In this document: piece by piece, positions 45,033 to 57,100 of the stretch
Numbering within the stretch: the first letter of the stretch is position 1
How the letters are laid out: each line of letters begins with the position of its first letter
NCBI GenBank assembly: GCA_916610825.1
Contig: OU744447.1
Span: forward strand, 19,995,563-20,059,562
Source of the DNA: Haliclystus octoradiatus
Lineage: Eukaryota; Cnidaria; Staurozoa; Stauromedusae; Haliclystidae
Direction: 5' to 3'
DNA: 64,000 bases
The notes under the pieces: model-generated
What the model was told of the DNA's origin: nothing
The model's database searches: none
Seen by the model: only the letters and a program-made list of their open reading frames with translations
Position numbers and translations under genes: made by a program

Positions 45033-45372
45033 TCATTTGACATTTATTTCAAATGGACTACCTTCAACTTGACTGCCTTTCCATTTTACATAAATCTCAT
45101 AAAAACCTTTCGTTTCAATCAAATATGAAACTTTATAAACATATTTTTTGATACATTCATAATTTATTTCAATTTCTTTACCTGTCGAACTTATAATTTG
45201 GATATAACAGTTTATTAAATCAATTTCTGGAGCATGAATTTTAAATGCTGATAGTTTTCCACAATGTGCCTTCGATATTCCTTTCCCAGAAATTTTGAGT
45301 AAAATTCGTCTGCTAACATCTTTCTTGCTTGTGTCTTTTTCGTTTCGATTGCTCATTGGCATACATGGTGGC
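45033..45372 (-). CDS. Filamin-type immunoglobulin repeat exon (gene fragment or last exon)
   Basis: Minus strand. An acceptor (GATTTTATTTAG) precedes about 112 codons ending in TGA. After a polar lead (MSNRNEKDTSKK) it encodes one filamin/ABP280-like repeat: LKISGKGISKAHCGKLSAFK ... YEIYVKWKGSQVEGSPFEIN. The KW/F-KG...GSPF ending is the hallmark of filamin repeats, found in filamins and in TRIM proteins such as TRIM45, where they bind partners or dimerise. Nothing else of the gene is recognisable upstream: about 25 bp before the acceptor the sequence becomes a retrotransposon remnant on the opposite strand. It could be a genuine last exon with a distant upstream part, or a dispersed fragment; the second, inverted partial copy at 46511 favours a fragment. 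Confidence 0.6.
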
Positions 45373-45394
45373 CTAAATAAAATCAATCCATACA

Positions 45395-46367
45395 TTGTTA
45401 TTATGGACCAATTCATGGAGATGTACTCTATATAGGAGGAAACTTAGTGTAGGAAACATGAAAATACCTTCATGTGATTACAACTTATCTGGACACTATT
45501 TACAACCTGTCAATAAGATCAAAGACCTTGGAGTTATCCTCACTTCAGATCTAAAGTCATCTTCTCATTGCTCAATTATTGCATCTAAAGCATACTCAAG
45601 ACTTTATTTAATATGAAAATGTTTCACCTGTCGTAATCCTGAATTACTAGTCAAAGCCTACAAAACATATGTACGCCCACTGTTGGAAACGGTTTCCCCA
45701 GTGTGGAATCCCTGTCTTCAAAGAGATATTGTTACAATAGAGAAAGTTCAAAGGCATTTAACAAGAAAAATGAACCCTTCAAGAGTAGACAGTTTGTATT
45801 ACAAGTCATATCCTGAAAGACTAAAATATTACAATCTTGAATCGTTGGAAACTCGTAGAATTGAAAATGATTTAATTTTTATGTTTAAAATAACCCATAA
45901 TATGGTCGATTTAGACATAAATAAGCTATGCGATTTTGATACAAATAAATACCACATGAGAGGAAACTCGTACAAATTAATATCAAAATCAATCCCCAAG
46001 TTCAAATCCGTTCAAAATGACTTTTGCAATCGTATCATACCTTGGTGGAACTCTCTGCCCGAGAAATGTGTTACCTCAAAGACAGTGCCAGCATTCAAAC
46101 GTTCTTTAGCTAGCATAGATCTAAATGCCTTGTTAATACTTTAGTACAAATGTCTTAACCTTTAAATTTTATCTTATAACCTTCTTAACTTAGCTAGATA
46201 GTTCTAAATGCCTTGTAAATATTTGAGTAGCAAATTTTGTTTGTAAAACTTTTATCTTAATAACATATCTTAACTTTTTTAACGGCTTTACATAGTGGGA
46301 ACCACAAGTTTCCCTGTATTTGCCTGTCACCATTGTTGACAAAATAAAATACATACATACATACATA
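45395..46367 (+). pseudogene. 5'-truncated non-LTR retrotransposon, RT C-terminus (CR1/Jockey-like)
   Basis: Encodes the C-terminal end of a non-LTR reverse transcriptase: KIKDLGVILTSDLKSSSHCS, then after an in-frame stop at 45614-45616 continues in the +2 frame as VKAYKTYVRPLLETVSPVWN ... RIIPWWNSLPEKCV and ends at TAG 46142-46144. A 3' UTR follows, with AAAATAAAAT and an (ACAT)4 tail at 46351-46366. The catalytic FADD part is missing. It differs from the element at 54098 and is inactive. Confidence 0.88.
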
Positions 46368-46510
46368 TATACCCTCTATATACAGGATACATACAGTGTT
46401 ATATAATCAATATATTCTTGTAATAATTCTTGCAAAAATTACATTTTACGTTTATGTTTTCTATATTCTCCTTGGAGCTCCTGGAGAGACATGAATTAAT
46501 ATTAAAAATA

Positions 46511-46584
46511 AAATTATCAGCATTTCAAATTCATGCTACAGAAATTGATTTAATCAACTGTTATATCCAAATTATAAGTTCGAC
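46511..46584 (+). pseudogene. Inverted fragment of the filamin-repeat exon
   Basis: 74 bp nearly identical to the reverse complement of 45186-45256, encoding LSAFQIHATEIDLINCYIQI before similarity stops. Together with 45033-45372 it flanks the retrotransposon remnant as an inverted pair. Confidence 0.75.
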
Positions 46585-47693
46585 GATACGTTAGACTCAA
46601 ATTTATACACACCCGTAGTACATGTTTCTCTAGAATACTGTATAACTTTCCGTTTTCTAACGCGCTTATGGGATGTATATAGTATATACGACCTTCTAGG
46701 ATATAACACCATCAGGGTCAAAAACGTTTTTAAATTACAATAACCTAGATAACGACCTAACCGAGGACGACAGTCGATTATTACAGTAAATAATTGTACA
46801 GTTCCAACTTTATCTGAAGAAACACCTTTAATTTGAAAATTTGATTCATCGAATTGTTAGAAATTATCTGATTTAGTTGCTTATATATAGAAGTGAATTG
46901 AGATGTTACACTCTCGCATAGGGTGCAGTTAAGAAGCCTTGATTTATAAAAGTATCAAGGGTATACATGATTTTATGGAAAATATCGGTTATATATCGTG
47001 CCCAGATTGCATATACAAGATTAGGAACTTCTATACCTCAATACTCTGGATAAGAAGACCATTCTCATTTGATAAATTTTCTTTCCTGAGAACACAAACT
47101 ACTTCTTGATGATATAATTCCTAGTCTCTCAAGGTCAGAAATATTTGTTATATTTCTGAAGATATAGTGAAAGTTTCAGCTGCTTCGAAGTTTTTTGTCA
47201 ACCAACAACTTACAAACTGTAGCATTTCGTTTCATTGCAATGTGTACACAAATCTCAAGTTAGATTGAGAAAGTAAAAGATTGTAAATATTTGAGTTTCT
47301 GGCTTCAAAAATAAAGTCAAATAAGGAGTAGCTTTCTTGGTGGGAATTGAAGGATACTAATTTTATTTTTTAATTTAAAATAAATATTTGATGAGGTATT
47401 TCCAATTGTACTTTGTGTTTGTACGGGCACTAGGACTATATATGCATTTACTTACAAATGCCTGCGTTTGTGTAGGGTGTATACAAAGTATAATCATAGT
47501 TAAGTATAAATTATGCATCTGAACGCTATATACAGTATATAATGATACACAGCCCGTAGCTTCATATCGCATTTTATGAAATTATATACCTCAATCATTT
47601 AAGAAAATTCATTTAAATTGAATCATCCTTGCTGATGTTACTATCGCATTGTGCATTATGTCCATAAAGGTATAAGATACTTCATACCTCTAT
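46585..47693. other. Spacer left of element Y
   Basis: AT-rich sequence. The minus-strand frame at 47375-47572 does not resemble a known protein. Nothing supported. Confidence 0.4.
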
Positions 47694-47702
47694 GATTATG
47701 TC
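47694..47702. other. Target site duplication of Y, left copy
   Basis: GATTATGTC, identical to 58949-58957 and directly abutting the TAGTCAAACG tip. Confidence 0.88.
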
Positions 47703-47738
47703 TAGTCAAACGCCGTTAGTCTGTGTGCATTACTATGG

Positions 47739-48029
47739 TGGCCCATCGTTGCCATAGCGTATTTTTTTGAAAAAAATTTTATGCCATGGCCCATTGTTGC
47801 CATAGTAAAACAAATTTTACCACGTGGCCCATCGTTGCCATAGTCTAATATTTTTAAATGGTGGCCCATCGTTGCCATAGCAAAAAAAATTTACCACGTG
47901 GCCCATCGTTGCCATAGTCTAATATTTTTAAATGATGGCCCATCGTTGCCATAGCAAAAAGATTTTTACCACGTGGCCCATTGTTGCCATAGTATAATAT
48001 TTTTAAATGATGGCCCATCGTTGCCATAG
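47739..48029 (+). repeat. Left subterminal array of a 19-bp motif, 8 copies
   Basis: TGGCCCATCGTTGCCATAG (or CATTG variant) at 47739, 47787, 47825, 47862, 47899, 47936, 47974 and 48011, spaced 37-48 bp. Two alternating spacer types occur: TCTAATATTTTTAAATGA and CAAAAAAAATTTACCACG. Such arrays near transposon ends often bind transposase; that role is inferred. Confidence 0.93.
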
Positions 48030-48480
48030 TAAATTGTTTTACTTTTTCATAAAATTTTATTTTCCGAAATCTTATTTTATAGCCATTGGATATAGCAATA
48101 TTTATATATATATTACAATATAGCCAATAATAATATATTCTACAATGTTGCAAACAACTCGAAAAATGAAACAGAAACAGCATAAAGGCCCAGAATTCTA
48201 GCCCAGAATGAATCTTTATTTTATTATTGATTCATTAGCGATCGAGTTCGGACGTTTTTATTTTTCGTACAAGTTGCTACTTGACACACTGTTAAACAGT
48301 AGGGTATAGCTCCAACAACTGCTTGCCAATACATCAATATTTTCCACAAATAATAACTGTTGGTTTTATTGTTCGTTCATATATTCATTGGTTATTATTA
48401 AAAATATTCATTATTCACATATTCAAAATTTCACATATTCACATGTTCACATATTCAAAATAATATTCATTGGTTTTATT

Positions 48481-48649
48481 GTTCGCTGGCTGGTTGTACA
48501 TTTTATTTGTCAAAGTTAATTTTATTTGTTACTCTTTAAAGTTGTCCGTTAAACATTGTACATTCAAATTATTTATTGTTCTCTGATTGGTTTTATTGTA
48601 TTTGTCTCATTGTGGTGTTTGGTTTAATATTTTATTCATTGGTTTTATT
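48481..48649 (+). repeat. 169-bp satellite-like monomer left of X
   Basis: One full copy starting GTTCGCTGGCTGGTTGTACA and ending CATTGGTTTTATT. It is the first monomer of the array, separated from the rest by the insertion of X exactly at the monomer boundary. Confidence 0.9.
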
Positions 48650-50533
48650 TAGGCAAGAGCCTCTATCCCGTGTTCCGCTCCATGAAACTGAGAGTCGCTG
48701 CACTCGGGCTAGAGGAATTTCTTACTAAAAGTTGGCCCACCATTTCAGAATTCGGAAATGCCCAATCACATGCGACCTTGAGATCACGTGGAGCTGTAAG
48801 CCTTTTTGATTGGTTGAAATATCCCTACGTCATGAAATCTGACTCATCATTTTTTCAATAATATCCAAAATTTCAAAAATCTGCTTCCATGCTTCGAATC
48901 ATTCTTCGTTAAGTTTATTTAATTTGCCTGCCTACCCTGGAGAATTGAAACGCTGTTTTCAGTATATGTAATTAGACTGAATTGCTGTCTTTACTTATTT
49001 CCTATAATCTTTAACAACGTGGACATTTTGTGACTGGATTTGAATTATAATTGAGTTTGTTCATGAGAATTGTTCATTATCTGGTGTTGGGTTTTAAACT
49101 TTGATAAGCCAATTCGTCAGAAGATTTCTGTTAGCAGCTGGCAGCTGCCTCGAAAACTTGGCGGTTAAGTTTGATAAACTCAGCCTATAAAGTACAAAGC
49201 ATGCTGCATTATCATTTATATATACATATGGATGAATGGCATTTGTATATTAGATATTGACATTGTCATACTCTCGTTTGAATCAAGGATATGAAGCATC
49301 GTATTGTTTTTGATAATTCATATTAAATGTTGGAGCGATGAACGCTAATAGTTCATGACTCGAGAGATAAGCTTATGGCACTGTGTACAATCAGAATTAT
49401 TTCGTTCATCTCACCCTTCTATGCTTGAAGTTCAGATGTTGCATCGATCTAGCCTTGCTTTTTTGAGGCTCAATGATGATGTTCAAAGTGTTTATACTCG
49501 ATGACTGCACATGATTATAGATACCTACATCCACAATTAGAGTCTTGTGCCTACCAAACTGTTTTCACGATCATGGTCGGTCTTCCAATCGCATCATGGT
49601 AAGTGTTTTATTTTGCATAATTCACATATGTTGGGAACAAAATACAAAAATATAACAACACAGAGACAGAGTAAGGTTTGCTCGATGCCTATATCAACTC
49701 GCAGATGCTTTGAATCAAAATTGTTTTGTTGTAGAACTTGTTGCAGTCTCAACCATTATCTTTGTATTATATCTGCAAGCATATCTCTTGGAGGTGATTT
49801 CCCTTTCTTCGTGTATCACTTATTGTTTCACATGTAGAAAAATTCAATATCAACTATTGTGTAACTTTTTAGATTTCATATAAATATTCTATAAACTTGA
49901 AAACATTCCATTTCTGACCTGCTTGAAGACGAGATAAGATAATTTGGAAATATTGAAAACCTGCTTCTGTTACAATGAGGATTATTTAAGCATGCAGCCT
50001 GGTGATCGAACAATTATGATGATCACCGTTTTCATATAGACCCAGTTTCTCAGCCGCTAAGAACACTATAGGTTGAGATGTTGGAATTCAAGATTCTCCA
50101 AAATTAATTTCAGGTCTGTCCTGTTTTATGTGTTGCACGAAGGGTCACTTGTGCCTCAAATTTCACTTCAATCTATGCAAGAGAATTAATACCCCCCCCC
50201 TCAGAAAATGTGAAACAATAATCCTCAACAGCAAAATGTTGCTGCTATTTAGTAACAATGTACACCAGATATACAAAATACAGGATCCAGGTTCCGGCAT
50301 ACTAAATACATAATACTCAAAATACATCAGAGAAGTAAACAAATCAAAACAATATATCATTTCATCTTTAGCATTGTTTTGGGCAATTTCTAGGCTCATA
50401 TGTCTAAACAGGAGTACAACAAATGTGATTTAGGCAATTACAGGACGAAAGCAATATAGTAAGAAATCATCTTTCTACAAATTTAATAATAATTACACAA
50501 ATCGAATCCTATGATACAAGCTCTAATAGTTAG

Positions 50534-50730
50534 TTACTCTATGTTCCAGTGCGGGTGACCAGGTGAATCCTCTGTCATGTAGGACACTAAATTACATAGA
50601 TGTTGATCTCTCTTTGCCCAATAGCCTACCAAATACCATTTTTTATGCAGATAAGAAAGAAGAGACATTCTTCCAGACAAGCACACCAACTGATGAAGTT
50701 CAGGGAAATCATGCAAAGCGTCCACAGAAC
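50534..50730 (-). pseudogene. Exon-like segment inside X, unknown protein
   Basis: Minus strand. A possible acceptor (AGAAAATTAG) is followed by 64 codons to TAA, encoding SVDALHDFPELHQLVCLSGR then MSLLSYLHKKWYLVGYWAKR and DQHLCNLVSYMTEDSPGHPH WN. Composition is protein-like rather than random, but I do not recognise it. It could be a captured host exon or the decayed end of the element's own gene. Confidence 0.35.
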
Positions 50731-51718
50731 TAATTTTCTGCTAATCAGGCTGGCATGCTCTTAAAACAGTTTTATGAACAGAAAATGGAACTCTTCATTG
50801 TTCATGTAAACATTGAAATCCAAAATTCAATCGTCATCTTATTGGATAATAAATAACCTTTTAGGCAATTTTGTTGGTCCTGTTACGATTGAGGCTGCAT
50901 CAAAATATTTCATTATTCATTGTATATGTAGGCTATATTTACTGTATCTTGAAAATGAATATTATTTATTTATAATTTTGTAAATAAATGTTATTTTTAG
51001 CAACATAACCAATGCAATATCAGTGTCATATAACATGTTCAATGAAGTATTTTGCTTACTGCCAGACTGCAAATTATCCAAATTGTGCACTCATGCTGAA
51101 ATAACTTACTGCTTTAACTGCCAAAATTTGATAACATTAGCTTACCTCTATTTTTAAACTTGAAGGTTTCTTAACTAAAAATATATGCTATAAACTCCTT
51201 CACCAAGAGGATGAATAAGTCCTAGGTATTGTTACAAAGTTAGTCTCCATTGGCTTCCTATTATGAAAATCATGGGATAATGTAAATACTTCCTATCGTG
51301 AAAATCATGGGATTATACACCAGAAATAGGATAACTTCTTTCTATCATAAGACATTAAATAAGATTGCCTTACGACCAATTAAGGCCTTGCGATTTGTAA
51401 ATGACCTTGGTAAATAAAATAGTATGCCTATAAATAAATACCCTTAGAGTTTTAGCAATTCATGTATAGTTATCTGATGCTGCTGTACGCCGCAAGGAGA
51501 ACATTTCAACAATCAAAGAAGACGGAAGACAAAGTTAGAGAGAAATCAGCGACTTAAGCATATATCACATATGTTCAAGTTTCAACCAATTATTGATAAT
51601 GACACTCATCTATGTAGTACTTATCTGATTAAAGATGTAAAAGAGATTTACCAATGATTGATTAAATTTGCTGCGTATTGATTCACTTGATTCACGTAGG
51701 ATAAAATCTTACAGCTAG

Positions 51719-51880
51719 AGTTCGACAAAAGTAGGAATCAGAAGATTGGAGCAAATTCAGAAGGAAATTGATATTTTACAATTTATTGGTCAAACATCAA
51801 TAAAAAAATTGAAAAGAAAATGTTTAAGTGCATCTGGGATTCCAGAATACTCTTTAGGCTTTATAACAACATATAAATAA
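51719..51880 (+). pseudogene. Exon-like segment inside X, related to 63840-63994
   Basis: After a possible acceptor (CTTACAGCTAG) an open frame to TAA encodes RRLEQIQKEIDILQFIGQTS and IKKLKRKCLSASGIPEYSLG. The DNA around GCAAATTCAGAAGGAAATTG resembles sequence near 63850 and 63960 in the candidate gene downstream. Function unknown. Confidence 0.3.
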
Positions 51881-52493
51881 TAATAATAATTACTAGTATG
51901 TAAAGTGTGCTGTAGTATACTATTTGGCCTAGGCTAATCCGAAGTATTAGTAGGTTAGAAGTCCTGAAAATGTGAAAAATGAAGAGAAGACAAACAGATG
52001 GGCAATTGGGCATTGGGCCATTGGCCAGCCTAGCATAAATGAGTCAGTATATGCATATGGATTAGTAAAGTTCAACGTTATGACAACAACAGACATAAGT
52101 TTTAGTTGATCAGTTGCAGTTGATCGTATTTACTGTCTTATTAATACCAACCTGGCTAGGTTCGGACCGTCACTCTGCGTCTGCGAAGCAACTTCCAGTT
52201 TCTGGTAAAGAAAAAGACTGCTTGCTTTATGATAAATTATGTTCTTACATTCAAAACACTTTGAGTTAAATTACCATCAAGAAGAAAATGATAATAGAGA
52301 GCATTTTGAGCTTTTAGAAATGAAGCAGGATAACATATCAAGACGTCGAACTTGGCAATGTCGAACACTCATTTTGTTTTTACTTTTGTCATTTCAATAG
52401 TAGTCTCGGCTAGACTTAGGGTTTTAGCGAGGTTTTACGCATGCGCATTGAAAAACATGTTTCTTAGTGGGCCCGCTTTTTACCCTCATTGAT

Positions 52494-52540
52494 GTTAGCC
52501 TGTATGAAATGGAGTTCTGACGTAATGCACACAGGCTAAC
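52494..52540. repeat. Hairpin near the right tip of X
   Basis: GTTAGCCTGT (52494-52503) and its exact reverse complement ACAGGCTAAC (52531-52540), with a 27-bp loop. The loop block TGTATGAAATGG...GTAATG recurs inverted at 58873-58899 in the right end of Y. Confidence 0.85.
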
Positions 52541-52561
52541 GGCGTTTGACTAGGTTTTATT

Positions 52562-54097
52562 GTTCGCTGGCTGGTTGTACATTTTATTTGTCAAAGTTAA
52601 TTTTATTTGTTACTCTTTAAAGTTGTCAGTTAAACATTGTACATTCAAATTATTTATTGTTCTCTGATTGGTTTTATTGTATTTGTCTCATTGTGGTGTT
52701 TGGTTTAATATTTTATTCATTGGTTTTATTGTTCGCTGGCTGGTTGTACATTTTATTTGTCAAAGTTAATTTTATTTGTTACTCTTTAAAGTTGTCCGTT
52801 AAACATTGTACATTCAAATTATTTATTGTTCTCTGATTGGTTTTATTGTATTTGTCTCATTGTGGTGTTTGGTTTAATATTTTATTCATTGGTTTTATTG
52901 TTCGCTGGCTGGTTGTACATTTTATTTGTCAAAGTTAATTTTATTTGTTACTCTTTAAAGTTGTCCGTTAAACATTGTACATTCAAATTATTTATTGTTC
53001 TCTGATTGGTTTTATTGTATTTGTCTCATTGTGGTGTTTGGTTTAATATTTTATTCATTGGTTTTATTGTTCGCTGGCTGGTTGTACATTTTATTTGTCA
53101 AAGTTAATTTTATTTGTTACTCTTTAAAGTTGTCAGTTAAACATTGTACATTCAAATTATTTATTGTTCTCTGATTGGTTTTATTGTATTTGTCTCATTG
53201 TGGTGTTTGGTTTAATATTTTATTCATTGGTTTTATTGTTCGCTGGCTGGTTGTACATTTTATTTGTCAAAGTTAATTTTATTTGTTACTCTTTAAAGTT
53301 GTCCGTTAAACATTGTACATTCAAATTATTTATTGTTCTCTGATTGGTTTTATTGTATTTGTCTCATTGTGGTGTTTGGTTTAATATTTTATTCATTGGT
53401 TTTATTGTTCGCTGGCTGGTTGTACATTTTATTTGTCAAAGTTAATTTTATTTGTTACTCTTTAAAGTTGTCCGTTAAACATTGTACATTCAAATTATTT
53501 ATTGTTCTCTGATTGGTTTTATTGTATTTGTCTCATTGTGGTGTTTGGTTTAATATTTTATTCATTGGTTTTATTGTTCGCTGGCTGGTTGTACATTTTA
53601 TTTGTCAAAGTTAATTTTATTTGTTACTCTTTAAAATTGTCCGTTAAACATTGTACATTCAAATTATTTATTGTTCTCTGATTGGTTTTATTGTATTTGT
53701 CTCATTGTGGTGTTTGGTTTAATATTTTATTCATTGGTTTTATTGTTCGCTGGCTGGTTGTACATTTTATTTGTCAAAGTTAGTTTTATTTGTTACTCTT
53801 TAAAGTTGTCCGTTAAACATTGTACATTCAAATTATTTATTGTTCTCTGATTGGTTTTATTGTATTTGTCTCATTGTGGTGTTTGGTTTAATATTTTATT
53901 CATTGGTTTTATTGTTCGCTGGCTGGTTGTACATTTTATTTGTCAAAGTTAATTTTATTTGTTACTCTTTAAAGTTGTCCGTTAAACATTGTACATTCAA
54001 ATTATTTATTGTTCTCTGATTGGTTTTATTGTATTTGTCTCATTGTGGTGTTTGGTTTAATATTTTATTCATTGGTTTTATTGTTCGCTGGCTGGTT
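52562..54097 (+). repeat. 169-bp tandem array, 9 copies plus a partial
   Basis: Monomers begin at 52562, 52731, 52900, 53069, 53238, 53407, 53576, 53745 and 53914, with a 15-bp start of another at 54083. They are nearly identical: a few point variants only (GTCAGTT in monomers 1 and 4, TAAAATTG in 7, GTTAGTTTT in 8). The period is exactly 169 bp throughout. The array stops where the CR1-like element begins. Confidence 0.97.
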
Positions 54098-54130
54098 TTC
54101 GTTGATACTTGACCTTCTGACCCTTTTATC

Positions 54131-57100
54131 ATGTTTGTCAGTTATCTTATAACACTTATCGTATTACAAAGTCAATGTCGTCCATATGTCTGCAATTTAT
54201 CAACACAAGCCACTGTTAATGCATCAAAAACTGGCTTCAACTTTCTGTATATACAAAACAATAATTTTCTTTCATTATCTACTTCTTTATTTTTATTTAA
54301 ACCTAATTTAGTTATAAAATATAAATACTGTAAATATTTAATTTTTTTGCTGCTAATTTTGCTTCTTGCTGGAGACATTGAAACTAACCCTGGTCCTGAT
54401 GGTACTTCTGGATGTGTGGATGGTGGAGAGGTCTACACGGACACCAGTGGCTTGAAGATCTGCCATCTCAATTCTGGGCAAGGAGGAGTATTAACTCATT
54501 TTGATAGCATCATTAATTTCATCGCGGAGCGCTGCCCAGACGTCCTCTGTTTGACAGAGACCTGGCTATCCCCTGAGATACCAGACAACCTCATATCTCT
54601 GGATGGCTACAGTTCTCCCATCAGGTATGATAACAGTGGTCAATTTGTCGGTAAACAAGGTGTTTTAATATATATAAAGTCAGGCTATTTATTCAAGGTT
54701 CCATCTTTATACAATAATTTTAATTTAATGAGCATCACAATAGAACTTCAAATACCACACACTCGAAACAATTTATTTATTACATGTATATATAGGCATC
54801 CACACGCACACATAGATTATTTAGACGAATTTTCAAATTTTATAGGTTATTTAGATCATAATGATAAGTCAAGTATAATTTTAGGTGATTTTAACATTAA
54901 CACGCTTAATTCCAATTCATCAATGACACGCAAATTAACAGCGATTCTTACTGAAAATAATTTTAACCAACACATAACATCACCCACACGTATTACAAAT
55001 ACATCATCCACTTGTATAGATTTAGCGATTTCAAATTTACACGGTGATCTATTTGAAACCGGTGTCACCTTAGATATATTGGCAGATCACCAAATGAATT
55101 ATTATATTTATAAAACCAACGCCAAAAAACCTGTACGTAATCATAAACTAACACTAACCCGAAATTATAAAGATCTAGATGCAGCATCGCTTAATCTTGC
55201 CATACAACAAACCAATTGGGATTTTTTAAACTTTTTCACCACCGTCGATGATACATATTATGCATGGCAAGCAGTATTCAATACCATTGTAAATGAGATT
55301 GCACCGCTTAAACAAATCAGAGTGAAATCAAAAAAGAAAAAAAGTTTTTTAGATGACCATGCCAGAATGTTGAAAAATAAGCGCGATAATTACCATAAAA
55401 TATTTATTAGAACAAATGATGCAATTTATTTCAATTTATTTAAAAAAACTAGGAATCAATTTACAAATTATTTTAGGCAATGCAAGAAAAATTATTATCA
55501 TCAAAATATATTAGAAAACAAAGGAAATCCTAAACAAATGTGGAAATTTCTGAAAGAGATTTTACCAAATAAATTAAAAAATGTAAATATTAATACTCTT
55601 AACATAAATGATAAACCAATTACTGATAATATAACCATAGCAAATGAATTTAACAATTATTTTTTAGATATTGCAAATAAATTAGCCTCGTCTATTCAGT
55701 CAACAAATTATAATCCAATGACTTTAACAACAAATTTTATAAATAATATAACAAATGTAGATATCTTAGCAAATCAATTTCAATTTCAGTCAATTTCAAT
55801 TTTAGAAACAGAAAATTTAATATATAAACTACCAAATAAACGATCTGTAGGTATCGATAACATAGAAACTAGGCTTTTAAAATTAACTGCACACAGCATT
55901 GCACCAGGCTTGACTAGAATATTCAATCTTTCTCTCAGGGATGGTGTCTTTCCTGAAGCTCTGAAAACAGCAAAGGTTATCCCTTTACACAAAGGGGATG
56001 CCATAACTGAGAGAACCAATTATCGTCCAATTTCAGTCCTTCCGATAATCTCCAAACTTTTAGAAAAAATTGCTCATACCCAGTTAAATTATTATTTATC
56101 AAAACATAATTTATTAACTAATTACCAATTTGGTTTTCGTAAAAACCATTCGACAGACGGTAGTGTGTTAAATTTTTCTGAGTTTTGTTTCAATAATATT
56201 TTAAATAGAAATCTTATAGGTGTAATTAGTATTGATCTTAAAAAGGCATTTGATACTGTAGACTTGTATATATTATTAGATAAATTAAAATTATACGGCA
56301 GTGATGTAAATAGCTTAAATTTTTTTAAATCTTATTTATTGAATAGAAAACAAATTGTTAATATAAATAGTGTAAATTCAAATTTAGGTGTAATTAAATA
56401 CGGAGTTCCTCAAGGGTCAATCCTTGGGCCGCTACTCTTTCTTATTTATATAAATGATATTTGTAACTCTGTAAATAACTGTAAAATAAATCTATATGCA
56501 GATGATACGCTTTTGTATGTAGCCCGTAAAGATTTGAAAGACGTTGAAGAAATTTTACAGTCAGATCTGATTGAAATACATGCCTGGCTGTGTGCAAATA
56601 AACTAACATTAAATATAAATAAAACTAACTGCATGGTAATAGGCTCCAGGCCAAAACTTAATAAACAAGAACACGTCGATTTAATAATAAAGCTGGATGA
56701 CAAACCTGTCGAAAGAGTAGATCTTTTAAAATACCTAGGCATTTTAATAGACAATACCCTATCTTTCGACAAACATGTCATAGCAATTAATAAGAAAATA
56801 AATAGAAGCTTGGGCGTTTTGAAATACGTGAGACGCTTCATACCGCAAGAAGCAGCTAGAACTATTTATAACACCATTGTTTTGCCACACTTTGACTACT
56901 GCGCTGTCGTATGGGGGAACTGTAAAACCGAACATCTAGATCGCCTCCAGAGATTGCAAAACAGAGGAATGAGGACAGTGCTCCGTTGTAACTATCGCAC
57001 TCGTGTCTCTGATATGCAAAGTCAACTAGGTTGGCTTTCTGTTAGAGACAGAATAACATCGCATCAACTAATGTTCACTCATAAAATTAAATTCAAACTA

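Larger units (their letters stand above)
48650..52552. mobile_element. Element X: 3.9-kb relative of Y nested in opposite orientation
   Basis: Flanked by perfect 9-bp direct repeats GGTTTTATT (48641-48649 and 52553-52561), both part of the 169-bp tandem repeat it interrupts. The left tip TAGGCAAGAGCCTCTATCCC equals the right tip of Y over about 47 bp; the right tip in reverse complement, TAGTCAAACGCCGTTAG, equals the left tip of Y over about 31 bp. X therefore belongs to the same family, inverted. It lacks the 19-bp arrays and any transposase ORF, and holds two exon-like segments (50534-50730, 51719-51880). Confidence 0.85.

Noticed and set aside
47854-48183. 109-aa minus-strand frame with MATMGHH / YGNNGPRGK repeats
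   Set aside because: Translation of the 19-bp subterminal array of element Y.
49547-49837. 96-aa frame in element X
   Set aside because: No family resemblance, no splice support, ordinary chance length in AT-rich DNA.
47703-52553. Reading 47703-52552 as one element (TAGTCAAACG tips at both outer ends)
   Set aside because: The flanks do not share a target duplication, whereas 47703-58948 (GATTATGTC) and 48650-52552 (GGTTTTATT) both do.
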